From the NCBI RefSeq assembly GCF_905220365.1, contig NC_061133.1, forward strand, positions 13,754,171 through 13,818,170: 64,000 nt of DNA. The letters run 5' to 3'. Positions 12,871 through 24,387 of the stretch are shown piece after piece. The first letter of the stretch is position 1; each line of letters opens with the position of its first letter. The notes below the pieces were generated by a model. That model did not search any database, was not told the DNA's origin, and saw nothing but the letters and a program-made list of their open reading frames with translations. Origin of the DNA: Vanessa cardui (taxonomy: Eukaryota; Arthropoda; Insecta; Lepidoptera; Nymphalidae). Made by a program: the position numbers and the translations under genes.

Positions 12871-13956
12871 GTACTATAGGAATGGAAAAAATAAAACTGA
12901 TGCCGCTGCCAACGTGTTAATATATAATTTAGTCGAGTTGAAAATACTAATTTACCAAAATGTTACGGTTAGGAAGTCCAACGATCTAGCCAGTTTATCG
13001 AATATGATATTACCTTTGAATTATATGCATTTTTTATTGCAAAACACTACAATCTCCTTTGCGAGATGTTGTGAAATAAGTAACAGGTTGAAATATACAA
13101 TCTAAAATAAGTCTGTATTGGTTCTTTTTTTTAAGATCTTCGTATGATGACTAGACATTATATTATTCTGACTAATATTTCACTTTGTAAATTAAGTATT
13201 CAATTTATTATTATATATTCAATATAATTGGATGATTTCAGTTAGACTCTTCATGATAATGGGGATGATGATTACGATACTGGTCATGGCAGTATTTTCG
13301 TCTCTTTTCTTTCTTAACGAAGTGGAAACATTTAGGATGGTACATCTGAGGGTTATATGGGATTTCACTAAAACAACTGCGATGACAATCATCATGGATA
13401 GGAAAAGCTCCGAGTTTGCCTTGATATGACGCATTCGATGCCCCTATTGTGTTCTAATTATGGCTTGGCGAAACTCTTCGAATTTTTCGGTCAGAACATT
13501 TTATATTAACGAAAATTAATCAACTACGTGGAAGATGTAGAATATGCATTCTCCGTATCCTTACCATTATAAGCCGATAGCACAGAAATCCGACACTTCC
13601 ATAGAGAGAAGAAGATCGTAGAGCAGCCTACATACTTTTCAAAGCAAGGATATACATGACAGTCAAGATTCTAAGTCAAGAATCGTACTGAGAAATTTTG
13701 ACAAAAACTCAATTCATTTTTACTGAGTCGATCTTGGGCTTAAGCACATAACCTTGGATGTCTTGGTTTACAAATAGAACCATGCACACACAGAACACAG
13801 ACAATCGATTCATGTGGAATTCCTACTCACTTAAGCCCTTATGACTGCAATCTTAGTCACGGATCAGAGAGGCTGAGATATCTTATCGATCATAGGATCT
13901 TAGATATCAGTTTCTATAATAAAATTCCACAGACATTTTTAACGTTGCCGTTTCAT
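12871..13956. other. Spacer
   Basis: Small frames on both strands (13219-13434) overlap one another and are not protein-like. Slightly GC-richer unique sequence at 13560-13900; no recognised feature. Confidence 0.5.
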
Positions 13957-14310
13957 ATATTTCAATCATTTGTAAAAAATTACATTGGTAGAGAAGATAT
14001 ATTATTCAATACAAGTTTAAACAGACGGTAAAAAAGCGTGGAATTAATACTTGTCGACTTCCAGGCAGGATAGGATTACATGCATATATATATATATATA
14101 TATAATTGTAATTAACTAATATGACTGTTTTTTGAAATGTTAATAAAGAGTAATTACTGTGTTTGCCGGTTCTTCTCGGTTGAATTTACTTTCCGAACCG
14201 GTGGTAGATTTACATATGTAGTTGCTAAATGACGATTCAAATGTACTTGTAAAAGCCTACTTGACTAAAGCGCATGTTGATTTTGATTTAGATTTTTGAT
14301 TTATCGCATC
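13957..14310 (+). mobile_element. CR1/jockey-like LINE 3' end with decayed coding tail (repeat D)
   Basis: 13981-14045 aligns with the C-terminal coding tail at 51056-51121 (still reading KKAWN then stop) but carries frameshifts. A (TA)n run at 14084-14103 lies between it and the repeat D 3' UTR. The end has TTTGATTTAGATTTTTGATTT tail repeats. Confidence 0.6.
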
Positions 14311-15216
14311 TGTGACCACGTTGTATGTCTTAGTATCTTTATTTAAACAGTGCTAAGAAAGCTGAAATGTTGATAGAAATATTTTATACTGTAAGTATGT
14401 TTGAATAACAAATTTGAGGAGGGGGATTGGGAATAGAATAGAGGTTTATCCATAAAAAAGCCGGGTCAGATATAAACCTCCTTAAATACTCATACACTCA
14501 CTGATCTTTACTGTCACAATCCAAAATTATATTTATTGCCCAACAGATCGATAACGTTAAATTTTTTAATGCCCTTTCTAAGAAGTCAATTGAAAATGTT
14601 GCAACCAATATTGTATAGTCATTGATAATGTCTTGATTTTATCATTTTATAATTATCAAGTTTATGTATTGTCTCTTTGTCAATGTACACTACGTTGGTG
14701 CTAAATAACTAGTGTATTGTTTTGGAAGCACGATTTTTTTACAAATGGTCTAACCAATTAAAACTTCTCATATTATTTTTATGTGTTATTGTTCTAGGCA
14801 TTTAAGTATTTTAATTATTTGCACATCTTACAAAGATTAGATAGTGTCAGGGTTACATTAAGATTTTGTAAGGAAGATACTAGAAAGAGAAGGGAACAAC
14901 ACTATCAATGTAAGAAAGGGTAGTGTGTTATGTAATGTTGTTTATACTTCAATATAATTGTTTCATATTTCAATAATTCACATACATTATGTACATATAT
15001 GCGTAAGCGACCTAGCGTAGAAACTTTCTGATTCAAATAGTATATTTATTGACTTGGACTTTGAAATAATAGTTCAAATAAATTGTATTAATTATATTCA
15101 TTTGTCACTCATATAATTAGGAGTGTGATTCAACGAGGAAACGCACGCATAGTACCACAATTCTAAGCCATCATAGTTTATAATTTTGTTATTATTTGCT
15201 TCAGTACGTAAGAGGA
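14311..15216. other. AT-rich spacer
   Basis: No gene or recognised repeat. Confidence 0.55.
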
Positions 15217-15480
15217 AGTTTGAAAGTATCACCGGTAACCGAGAAGCAATGTGGGAACTATAAAGGCATGGGCATGTTATGAGGAATGAGGACCATATTG
15301 TTAGGAAGATCTTGAGCATGAAGGTGGATATAGAGGAGGGGTCGACCAAAGAAACGATGGATGGATTATATGAAAGACGTCTGGCAATAATATTACTTGT
15401 GAGATCACGTCAGGTAGAGAAGTATGGAAGAAGAAGACACCGACCCAAATAAAATTGGGATAAGGGCAGGAGGACGATGA
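15217..15480 (+). pseudogene. RTE-like LINE C-terminal ORF relic
   Basis: One frame reads HGHVMRNEDHIVRKILSMKV, a block typical of the region after the reverse transcriptase in RTE-like elements. After a one-base frameshift near 15335 the next frame reads RGRPKKRWMDYMKDVW. The end matches 37200-37290 (AATTGGGATAAGGGCAGGAG plus GATGAT). Frameshifts show it is inactive. Confidence 0.6.
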
Positions 15481-16818
15481 TACTTCTGTAAGTCCTCGAA
15501 GTCAATTATAACTCATGTATGAAATTTAAATAATATTGTAGCATGTACATATAAAAAGTAATATATTAGATACAAAAACTTGACAAACGGTCGATAGTAA
15601 GTACCATCGCTTCCCATGCTCAAAACGTCTCATAAATTTCCGTCCATGATCTAAATTATATTTTACGTAATTTCCGAACTTGTCCAATTATCGATTTGTT
15701 ACAAATACAAGTAAAATGATTAATGCCAAATACACATTACATATGACGCAATATTCCCTGATGATGCCTTTCTAATTTATAAATGAGAAATATTACCCAT
15801 ACAAGGTAAATGTTTAGTGAAATCGCTTTGCCGAAAAGAGAAAATCCTGCACCATATATCGGTCTAAGAACAAATTATAATACTATTTTAATTTGTCAGT
15901 ATTACCTTTAAGGTAGAGAACGTAAATAACTAAGAATAGTCAAGTCTGATGGTCCATCAATACTATAAAAACTAATATATTTATTTAATAGTTCTGAACG
16001 CTATGTAAGTCAGAAGCAGGGTTTCTTATTAAATGTAATAGTTTCATTTAGACTATAAAGTAGAAATTACTTACTACATAATTACCATTATTATGGGCAC
16101 TAAAATTAATAGATAAGTTTAAAATCAAAGTGATGGGAAATAAAACTATACACAAGGGCACTCGAACAACTGTACCAACCTACATATCTCAATTCTTCGA
16201 GACTAGAATAATTTAATCTTGGAGTTACGACATAATTAACTCACATTTTTTTAGCGAATCGTTTGAGCACTGTGACTAATACAAACTATTTGGTTAATGT
16301 GTTGATATATAAAACGATTCGGCAATACGGTGTTCAATTTGCTGTATTTTGCAATGTTTTAATGTAATTTACTTTAAGAATGTATATTTATAACCAGGTT
16401 ACAAGCTATCTGTGATTAAAACTAAATATTAATTTTGATTTTGGTCATTACTACAATTAAATCCAGTTTAAGCTGAATTAGTTTGTTATAATATATATTT
16501 ATTTAATTAATTATTACCAAGTTTCTGACAATATCTGAATTTTCTGTCAATAGACGTGATAATACGTACAACAATGCATTAGTATATTAGATCCTGACAA
16601 AAAATCTTTCCAAAAAAACTACTTAATTTTTATTATTATTACTTAATGACCATTGAGCTTATAGTGTTTTTATAGCCCACCAGGTGCAACTCCTGGCTAA
16701 AATTTGGAGCGAATGCGCGTGGGTCATCTCACCCCGATTTGGCACCACTACTTACTAAATACTATGGCATTTTATTACAATTTCCCTAACGGCTCATTTG
16801 TGAAATCAGTAGTAAACA
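15481..16818. other. AT-rich spacer
   Basis: No gene. A short GC-richer patch at 16675-16750 is unassigned. Confidence 0.55.
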
Positions 16819-17110
16819 GTAACAGGAATAGCCGGTAAATTTCGTACTGCTAGGCTAAGGCCTCCTCTCCCAAATAGAGGGGGTGTTTGGAACATATTCC
16901 ACCACGCTGTTCCAATGCGGGTTGGTCAAATGCACATGTGGATGAATTAAGATAAAATTTAGATACATGCTGACACTTCTCGCGATGTTTTCCTTCTCCG
17001 CCGAGCACGAGATGAATTATAAACACAAATAAAGCACATGTAGTGGTGGTGGGTTTAAACCCGAAATCATCGGTTAAGATGCACGCGTTCTAACCACTGG
17101 GCCATATCTT
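16819..17110 (-). repeat. SINE-1, full length
   Basis: Runs from GCCGGTAAATTTCGTACTGC to the head at TTCTAACCACTGGGCCATAT. Includes a B-box-like GGGTTTAAACCC. Confidence 0.8.
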
Positions 17111-17567
17111 GTGAAAACACACAGTCATGATTACTTTCTTAATTTAATAAGTTAATCGAGTAATATGAATCATTAATCCGTGAGCCATCATTCAGATCGT
17201 TATAAAAGTGACATACCAGTTACATAAAAGTGACCGGTGAATGTTCTTAGCGGATCATTCGTCGCTATGACGTATCGAAGGTGAGGTCGTGGATACGTTT
17301 CCATTACAACGATCATGTTATTTTAAAGGAAGTCGGAAATTGAGAAAAAACCGTTTATTTTTATGACGTCCGTTGGTTAGGTTTGGTCAAATCTTGAGAG
17401 ACGAATTGAAAGGACATCCTCTTATTTTACGTAATCAAAACTATACGTGGATTTCCAGTTCCGATGACAAAGTATTTTTATAGCAGGTATGACTTGATTA
17501 AATACCCAGGATGAGCAAGCAGAAAGAACTCCTCAATATGACCTAGACAACGAAATATTGATATAAA
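17111..17567. other. Unique spacer
   Basis: Less AT-rich than its surroundings at 17220-17450; no frame or repeat recognised. Confidence 0.5.
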
Positions 17568-17616
17568 AACTAGTTTTTGTAACACTTATTACACATAAGT
17601 GTTACAAAAACAAGTT
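17568..17616. repeat. 22-bp hairpin with a 5-base loop
   Basis: 17568-17589 pairs with 17595-17616 with a single A:A mismatch (17572/17612). The core arms are GTTTTTGTAACACTTAT and its complement, with loop TACAC. No T-run or gene context suggests a terminator; perhaps the collapsed core of a foldback element. Confidence 0.8.
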
Positions 17617-17634
17617 GAGGTATTCTTTTATCTG

Positions 17635-17675
17635 AATAACTTAAGTAATGAATAAAAATTTTAACTTAAGTTATT
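17635..17675. repeat. 12-bp inverted repeat next to the hairpin
   Basis: AATAACTTAAGT at 17635-17646 is inverted at 17664-17675 with a 17-base spacer. It lies 19 bases after the larger hairpin. Confidence 0.75.
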
Positions 17676-17715
17676 TTTGATTTATTTTTTATTTTTAGAC
17701 TCAATTTGACAATTA

Positions 17716-17865
17716 CATAGAAATATGGCTTGTATAAAATATATAGACAATATAATGAAGAAACACTGTTAATTTTAGAAGTTTCAATGTCATGTCGTCA
17801 ATAAACAAATTCTGTAGATTATTTAGTATCAGTATTGCATCCGAGCGAAACCGGGGCGCGTTGCT
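17716..17865 (+). mobile_element. Repeat G 3' part
   Basis: Matches the second half of 32166-32402 (AACACTGTTAATTTTAGAAG, GTCATGTCGTCAATAAAC) and ends GAGCGAAACCGGGGCGCG. Confidence 0.45.
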
Positions 17866-18351
17866 TGTTATAAATGAACTAATAAACATGTTATTCAAAT
17901 AGTTAATAATCAATACGTCTAACTAGCATGTTCTGAAAAACAATAAATAAAAAACACATAAAAGTAATCGATATATGTAGTTATATAAATAAATAAAAGC
18001 CTCACATATTTTTACATCTCGTTTATTATTTACTGACATCTTAAAATAACATATATAATGAACCCTCTGTCGCAATATTTAATGTTAGGAACATATATTT
18101 TTTGCCTAAATCACCTTGAATTTTGATTTTTTTTTAATTTAAACATTTCGAAAACAATGTATACACAATATATTTTGTAAATTGCATAACTTTATTTCAT
18201 AAAATCGAAATAAGCACAAACATATCTCATGATATTGGTATTTATATACTCTGTGTAATGAAGAATATATAAATATAGTAACATATTCTCCTTATTAATA
18301 TTTTTATTGGACTGCATTATTTATACCTTTAACTTAAATAAAATTTTAAAT

Positions 18352-18550
18352 TAAATCAAATCAAATCAAAATAATTTTTATTAAAGTAGGCTTTTACAAG
18401 CACTTTTGTATCGTCATTTTACAATTAAGTGAAGCTACCACCGGTTCGGAAAGTAGATTCTACCGAGAAGAACAGGCAAAAAACTCAGTAGTTACTCTTT
18501 TTTAACATTTAAAAAATACAAAGTCACGATAGTTAAATACAATTATTTAA
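18352..18550 (-). repeat. Repeat D (CR1-like LINE 3' UTR), minus orientation
   Basis: It starts with AAATCAAATCAAATC tail repeats, then the GTAGGCTTTTACAAGCACTTTTGTATCGTCATTT block and the ACCACCGGTTCGGAAAGTAG block. It is one of the best-preserved D copies. Confidence 0.7.
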
Positions 18551-19320
18551 ATTAATATTATATAAAAATATAACTTAATTTTGAAATCTAAATTATATAC
18601 CATTAAAATTTTAATAGTTATATTTTGAATTTTATAATTGTGTTATTATTGTTTACAATAAATAATCGTAGATATATCTTTTATATTACGTCGTAAGTTT
18701 TTAAATGTGGAATGTTAACCGATAATCCTTATAGAACGTGAGTCAATGAAAACGATTTCAACGCGAGTCAGTGTTGGATCTCAAGCCTTTCTCTAAATTA
18801 CTGTGCATTATGTACGCTAACGCTGTTCTTACAAGTCTGTTCGAATGTGTGTATGAATGTATGAGAACTATCTGATGAATGAAAGTTATCAGAGCGAAGA
18901 TGAACGTACACAGAGTAATGATATCAATTACGTATATTTCAACAGAATTGTATTAATTTTTAACATTTTTTTGTACTGATTTTTAAATATTTTTCTCTAT
19001 TTAAAAAAAATTTTATGAATAATGATTTTTAAATACTTTTCCCTGTTAAAAAAAAGTACAAATAAATAGGCGATATACTTTTTTCACACATTGTGAAATG
19101 ACTAAAGAGAGAGGGCTGGACGAATAACTTCAAGTAGATTTAAATTCTCAGTGAAACGAACCAACCTCTAAATTCCTTCGGTGCGCGATTAAGAATTTTT
19201 GAAAGTAAAATGTAACTTTTTTTATACGGCTCATCATTTTGGTACAATTTTCGATGTACAGTTTTCTAATTAGCCACTGGGTAATCGATATATAAAAGTG
19301 TCTTTAATTACAACAAAAAT
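18551..19320. other. Spacer
   Basis: Mostly AT-rich; 18720-18920 is more complex but has no coding frame. Confidence 0.5.
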
Positions 19321-19435
19321 AGCCTGACAATTTCCCACTGCTGGGCTAAGACCTCCTCTCCTTTTGAGGAGAGGTTTTGGAACATATTCCACCACGCTGT
19401 TCCTATGCCTGTGGAATACACATGTGGCATGACTT
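19321..19435 (-). repeat. SINE-1 3' fragment
   Basis: TAGCCTGACAATTTCCCACT to CACATGTGGCATGACTTA, ending about 125 bases left of the TIR element. Confidence 0.7.
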
Positions 19436-19561
19436 AATTTAATTACTGATTAATTCAAAATTAGAAGCATTACTATAACGAATACTAGATAGTAGTTTCT
19501 AGTTTTACAGATATCACATTTAGGAGAATATTTTTAATTTTTAAAACACTTGACTTGACTA

Positions 19562-19578
19562 CCCAACAAACATTTTAA
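19562..19578 (+). repeat. Left terminal inverted repeat
   Basis: CCCAACAAACATTTTAA, a perfect inverted match to 21666-21682. Confidence 0.75.
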
Positions 19579-19970
19579 TCGTATAAGAAGAAATTACGCA
19601 ACTAATAATTGTATAAGCGTTGTATAGAAGTCGTTTTATTCTGTTGTACGACTTAATGCCGCCTTTAGTTTATTTGACTTATAGTCGCGTAAAAACGTCG
19701 TAGGAACGTCTATGCGACTGTTTTATACGACTATTACACGGCATTTAGTCGTGTAAGCAGCGTTGTGGCAGTAGAAACGTCTTTGCGACTTTTATACCGA
19801 CTATAGTCGTATTAGAGTGACGTATAAAACTCCTATACGAATTTAAGTCAAAATGACTATTTCACGACATTTATACGACTGAATGTCCTATAAGAGTTTT
19901 AAAATACACTAAATATTACATACACCGCCATTCATTTGCGTCTTTGTTAAAATAATTTTACATAGTTGAA

Positions 19971-20213
19971 ATGGATAGAAAAAGCTGGGCAAATATATAA
20001 AAAAGTGGCCACTTTAAGAGGAATGTTAAAAATAACTATGCTACATTTCTTACCTCCAATTGTATTATATCGAATATAAGTACACGACAAGTTACCTGTC
20101 GATTAATTGGAAATGGTTCCGTACGAAATTTAGTGAGTTCTGAGCAACGTAATATTAATCGAAGCGCAGAAAGTGCATTTAGTTGTTCTATAATAGTTGT
20201 CATGATTATTTAA
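19971..20213 (+). pseudogene. Coding relic inside the TIR element
   Basis: From ATG the frame reads MDRKSWANI, then a stop at codon 10 (19998). It then stays open for about 70 codons, beginning KSGHFKRNVKNNYATFLTS and ending at 20211-20213. A basic, Lys/Arg-rich N-terminus and one isolated stop suggest a former transposase or accessory ORF start. No family is recognised with confidence; chance is not excluded in AT-rich DNA. Confidence 0.3.
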
Positions 20214-20675
20214 ATATACTTATATAATTTTAATTAAAATAACAATTTTAGTAAGGTTTAGATTTTTAAATATATTTTTTTTAACTTAAATAACATGTAT
20301 TAGTATGATTATTGATTATCGACACCGTATTGTGGGAATCCCGTCACTTCCTCTCGTGGCGTGGTGTGCCCAGTGTCGTAAATAGCCTTTTCTGCGGCCT
20401 GTGCGAGCTTCTATAACTGCGCCCTATTTAAGCAGACCCTTTGCCTATTTTACTGTCTCATTCACTAAAACTTAAACGCAGGTTCACTACTGCAAATGTG
20501 TTGCCCATTAACGATAAACACTAAATACAAATGCGTTCGTGCGCTGCCAAAAAAATGAGCGCGATGTATGTTTTTAATGATACTAGCATGTAAGTAAGTT
20601 TGTATTGAAATCGAGTACTAGAGGCTCACCGGAATCTTAACAAGAGTAAAAAGAAAAAACAATAATCTACTCCCT

Positions 20676-20876
20676 GTGCCTGGGCACCGGTGGCACCGCC
20701 CTATTTACGCCACTGGGTGTGCCGAGCTGGTACTGCTGGTACAAAAGGCGGTTGATTTTGAACGGAGAGTGTGGAAGAAGGCTAGATTGTGTATTAATGA
20801 TAGTTCCGACTATGATAGCACAAATGAAGCCCATGAAAATGATATACCTCGTGATAATCTAAAAAAATGGGCATAA
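20676..20876 (+). pseudogene. Possible C-terminal coding relic inside the TIR element
   Basis: A 66-codon frame ends with FERRVWKKARLCINDSSDYD and an acidic/polar tail ending DNLKKWA. Composition and codon use look protein-like compared with surrounding DNA. It lies on the same strand as the relic at 19971 and could be the end of the same ancient ORF. The first part (about 20676-20740) looks unrelated and GC-richer. Not recognised. Confidence 0.3.
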
Positions 20877-20930
20877 AATCTGATCTATTATATCACGTAC
20901 CATTTTTTTTTATCAAAACTGAAGCAAAGT

Positions 20931-21003
20931 AAAGTAACAGCCTGTACGTTTCCCACTGCTGAGATAAGGCCTCCTCTTCCATTAAGGAGAAGGTTTTAAA
21001 CAC
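20931..21003 (-). repeat. SINE-1 3' fragment inside the TIR element
   Basis: AGTAACAGCCTGTACGTTTC to AAGGAGAAGGTTTTAAACAC. The insertion postdates the DNA-transposon-like host. Confidence 0.7.
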
Positions 21004-21665
21004 TTGACAAATACTGACTGAACTCTAATTTCGTTTTCTATGGCGGAATATTTACAAATCCAATAATGACATAAAATGAAACGTCATTTAGAAGTTGTAT
21101 AAAAGTCTTTTCCTGCACTTGAAGTCGTGTAAAGGTAATTTTTAAAAAAAATCTCAATAAAATATTATTTATTTACTTAATTACACTAGCGCGTTCATTA
21201 TATAGATAAAACTAGCGCATTATACTCGATAAAATTAATTTCCCATCAGATCAATATTCCTTGAACTTGAGTTTCGAAGTGAACACATAGATGAATAAAC
21301 AAAAAATAATGTTCACAATCAATGAAGTTTGTTCGTGACAGCTTTCAAATTCAATTTACAATTAATATTTTATCCAGTCACTTTGACAACAAATATAGTC
21401 TTGTAAGAAGCGTGTTGGATACTGCTATTCGAGCAAATGTCGTAAAGCAGCGGTAATAAACACTATAAGTCTGCCGCACGACCTCTATACGACCACTATG
21501 CGACCACTATGCGACCAAAAAGTAACTTATGCGACCGCTACATGACTCTTATAGGACACTAAGTTGTATAAAATGGGCCTTTTCTTGGTGATGTCGACGT
21601 TATAGCGGCGTAACGGCGACCAGCTTATAGAACCAAAAGTTACTGGTGACACGTTGTGGCGATCT

Positions 21666-21682
21666 TTAAAATGTTTGTTGGG
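21666..21682 (-). repeat. Right terminal inverted repeat
   Basis: TTAAAATGTTTGTTGGG, the reverse complement of the left end. The next bases inward do not pair with the left end, so the inverted repeat is short. Confidence 0.75.
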
Positions 21683-21728
21683 TAATGTTAATACGATCGA
21701 CTGTAGGTGTACTCACTTGCAAACTCAC

Positions 21729-21891
21729 CGCCGCCTACGATGTCATCTAAAGTAGCGTATTTATATATAATTATTACGAAACAGCTTAGTTCATCAATCA
21801 TCTCTTCATCAGATAAGAATACAACGAAATGTCTAGCAGATTCTTGTTTTATGTTAGATAACCGCAGTGTTATTCTGTAAGCACTCGCCAT
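21729..21891 (-). CDS. Possible first exon of an unrecognised gene
   Basis: On the minus strand, an ATG at 21891 opens a frame starting MASAYRITLRLSNIKQESAR and continuing HFVVFLSDEEMIDELSCFV. A consensus GTGAGT donor lies at 21728 just after the codons for VGG. Read through, the frame runs to 21688. It sits about 50 bases outside the TIR element and points toward it. The residues look protein-like (mixed hydrophobic and charged), but no family is recognised and no second exon was found. Confidence 0.3.
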
Positions 21892-22035
21892 ATCTCACTT
21901 GTGACATGTTGAAACGGACTTACGCGCAATACGCTATTTCGCGTGTACCGTATCACACCGAGTGAGTTTCGAGATTGTTGGAGAAATTAATTCTACTTTT
22001 CGTTAATGTCAGTCTGGGTAACTTTGGCCTTCAGT

Positions 22036-22337
22036 AAAACATTGGCCCACACAAAGATACAACCAATCAAACAGGTCAACAGGGCAATGAATCTTTTTGT
22101 ATTGTGAGTTACGAAGAGTGTCTGTTTCCTGGTAAGGTCATCAAGAGCCTGGGACAGAACCTAAAGATTTCCGTAATGCAAAAAGCTTCAGATGGGTGGA
22201 AATGGCCATCTAAACCTGATTTTCTGAATTGTAACAAAAAAGATGTTGTGAAGTATTTAGATCATGAGCAAATAGTTGTGAAAAGGGGATACTACGAAAT
22301 ACATGATGACTTTTTATACATGGAATGGGGAAATTAA
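22036..22337 (+). pseudogene. C-terminal exon with a W-x-WP domain of the type found in transposon-derived proteins
   Basis: The frame is open from an acceptor-like TTCAG at about 22036 to TAA at 22335-22337. The recognisable part begins VSYEECLFPGKVI and includes KWPSKPDFLNCNKKDVVKYL and a VVKRGYYEI end. The order Y-x-PG-x-V, then W-x-WP-x-x-x-D, then a D-V/I block, then RG-x-Y/F, is a pattern I associate with a small beta-rich C-terminal domain in many insect transposon-derived or nuclear proteins. No start codon or upstream exon is evident: an in-frame TAA at 22036 precedes the open segment. Probably a gene or transposon fragment next to the TIR element. A retained 3' exon of a larger gene is the alternative. 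Confidence 0.45.
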
Positions 22338-23382
22338 CCTATAAGTTTCAGCATCTTTCACAACTACTTTCTTATGTTATTTCCTGTTGATTAAGGTATT
22401 TGTTTTCTCCTGTTACTAAGATATTGTATTTCTAATTTTAGATTTAGGTTGATTTAAGCACATTTTTTTTTTTTTTATTAAAAAACCTTGTTTCTCAAGG
22501 GTCAGTAACAAAATACACTTATGTACATTTTTTAGTTAATTTTATGGCAACCCTAACCTTTCTGTTATGTTTTTATTGTCTATGGCGTAAGTTTGCTTCT
22601 TCCTAGCTCTAAATTACGAGGTTAAAGTTACCCATAATCCTGAAATTAAAACATACGTAGTGAAATCCAGATCCAGACATACATGGTACAAAGTTACTTT
22701 ATTATTAGGGGTTTATTCCTACAATAAGCTAAGCTGAGAAGGAATTCTGAATAATGCTAGTTAAGGGATGGTAACTCAGGAGAGTGCTAAAATAACCATT
22801 CCCGTCGAGTACTGAATGCATTTGCCAAAAATGCTTTGATGTAGTTTTATAACACAATGCTATACTAGCTAAATTAAATTAAAATATTGGCTTATAATTA
22901 CAAATGTATGCGATGACTCGTACACACATTAAACTTAATTTAATTAATATATAAATATTTAAATAACACCATCTATACTTTCATTAGTCTGTATAATTTT
23001 GCAATTTTTAACAATATTACGAACTTATAATAAATATTCTTTTTATTAAGAGTCTAACGATAATTTGCATCTTACGTATTTCAGATTAATGTCTTGGTCC
23101 GGCTTAAATTTATTTACTCGAGACGTTTTTATAGTTGTTCTAATTACTTATGTTACGATTTAATGGAATTACTAATAATAATTTTTATGATAAAAATGTT
23201 GTTAAATTTCATAAGCTTTTTATGTTTCTATTGACATAATGACTATTAAACTATGTTAAATGCTAAGCTGTTTATGTAATTTTAATTAAAAAATTAAATA
23301 ATTATTATTAATATATTTCTTTAAATTACACTTATCTATATACCTAACTTTTCAATATAATATTAAGTTTTCACTTTAGGCC
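22338..23382. other. AT-rich spacer downstream of the W-x-WP exon
   Basis: No AATAAA close to the stop codon at 22337; nothing else recognised. Confidence 0.5.
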
Positions 23383-23550
23383 TTTTATAGGCCTATTTTG
23401 TGTATGATCACCATCACCCAAAGACGACCAAAAGAATTATTAAGCATTACTAAAATCATTGATCGATCAATCAAAGACTTGGAATCTAAGGTATTATGTC
23501 CCTTGTGCCTTTACTTAAGTGGTTCACTTCAATGAGAATACAACAAAGTA
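23383..23550 (-). repeat. Repeat B, degenerate
   Basis: ATGATCACCATCACCCAAAG and TATTATGTCCCTTGTGCCTT are recognisable; much else has diverged. Confidence 0.5.
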
Positions 23551-23793
23551 AATAAGTAGTAGTAAAGTACTATGTACTTACTTTACTTTACTTTACTAGT
23601 CAGTTCGAAAATATTTTTTATTTAATACAATGTGTGCTTACTGCTTAAAAATGAGAAATGAGTAACAGGATTCAACATCTTAACTTTATTTAGTCTCAGA
23701 TATTTAATGCACTTAATCCAGTCAAACGAAGTCACGTCCCAGCATCTAAACATATAAGAAAGAAAAAAAAAAACAACTACAATCAAATCATTC

Positions 23794-23890
23794 TGGACTT
23801 TGTGCAAGCGGGTCTGGGTAGGTACCACTCATCAGATAATATATCGCCAAACTGTAATAGGTATTTTTTGTGTTCCGGTTCAAATTGGAA
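23794..23890 (+). repeat. Repeat B 5' part
   Basis: GACTTTGTGCAAGCGGGTCT, GGTAGGTACCACTCATCAGA and TTGTGTTCCGGTTCAAATTG. The overlapping small frames are repeat sequence. Confidence 0.6.
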
Positions 23891-24387
23891 GAAAGAAAAC
23901 ACGGAGAACATCAAATTATATGGTACAAAAATTTCCTGTGTGCAGAAATATTCTGATTTGGAAAGTCCCATTAAAGATACCTCATCTTACCGTTTGGAGC
24001 TTGCACTATTCCACGGCAAGTTCACGACAACATCTAATTGCTAGATTTAGGATTTGATTTTGAAACTCGATATGAAACAATAGAGACACTACAGATTACA
24101 AAGTTAAAAGAAGTAGTCTGCAAATGATCATTAATATTTTTTTAAAAATAAAGAGAAACCAGTAACAAACTGTTGGCATTTGGCAGTCTCTTAGTAAAAG
24201 CCTCGTAGCTCTGGAGTACTTGAATAAACACCATACTTGTTATTAAGTTTTTAAAGTGTTAACAAGTTATGGAGCAAATTACATTATTGGATTCGATAGT
24301 GGCTTGCTGAATAAACATATGACAAGACATTCTCCATAACGGGTCTTGCGATATTTGGACTTGAACTTACGCTGATTATTTTTTTTT

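Larger units (their letters stand above)
19562..21682. mobile_element. Decayed DNA-transposon-like element with 17-bp terminal inverted repeats
   Basis: CCCAACAAACATTTTAA at 19562-19578 is perfectly inverted at 21666-21682, and TA flanks both ends (19560-19561, 21683-21684), suggesting a TA target duplication. Subterminal regions hold clustered motifs: about ten GTCGT/CGACT units at 19630-19880 and a series of TGCGACC/TACGACC units at 21478-21535. The interior carries coding relics (19971, 20676) and a SINE-1 fragment inserted at about 20931, so the unit is old. Clustered subterminal repeats are known in several DNA-transposon superfamilies; the superfamily cannot be named from this. Confidence 0.55.
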
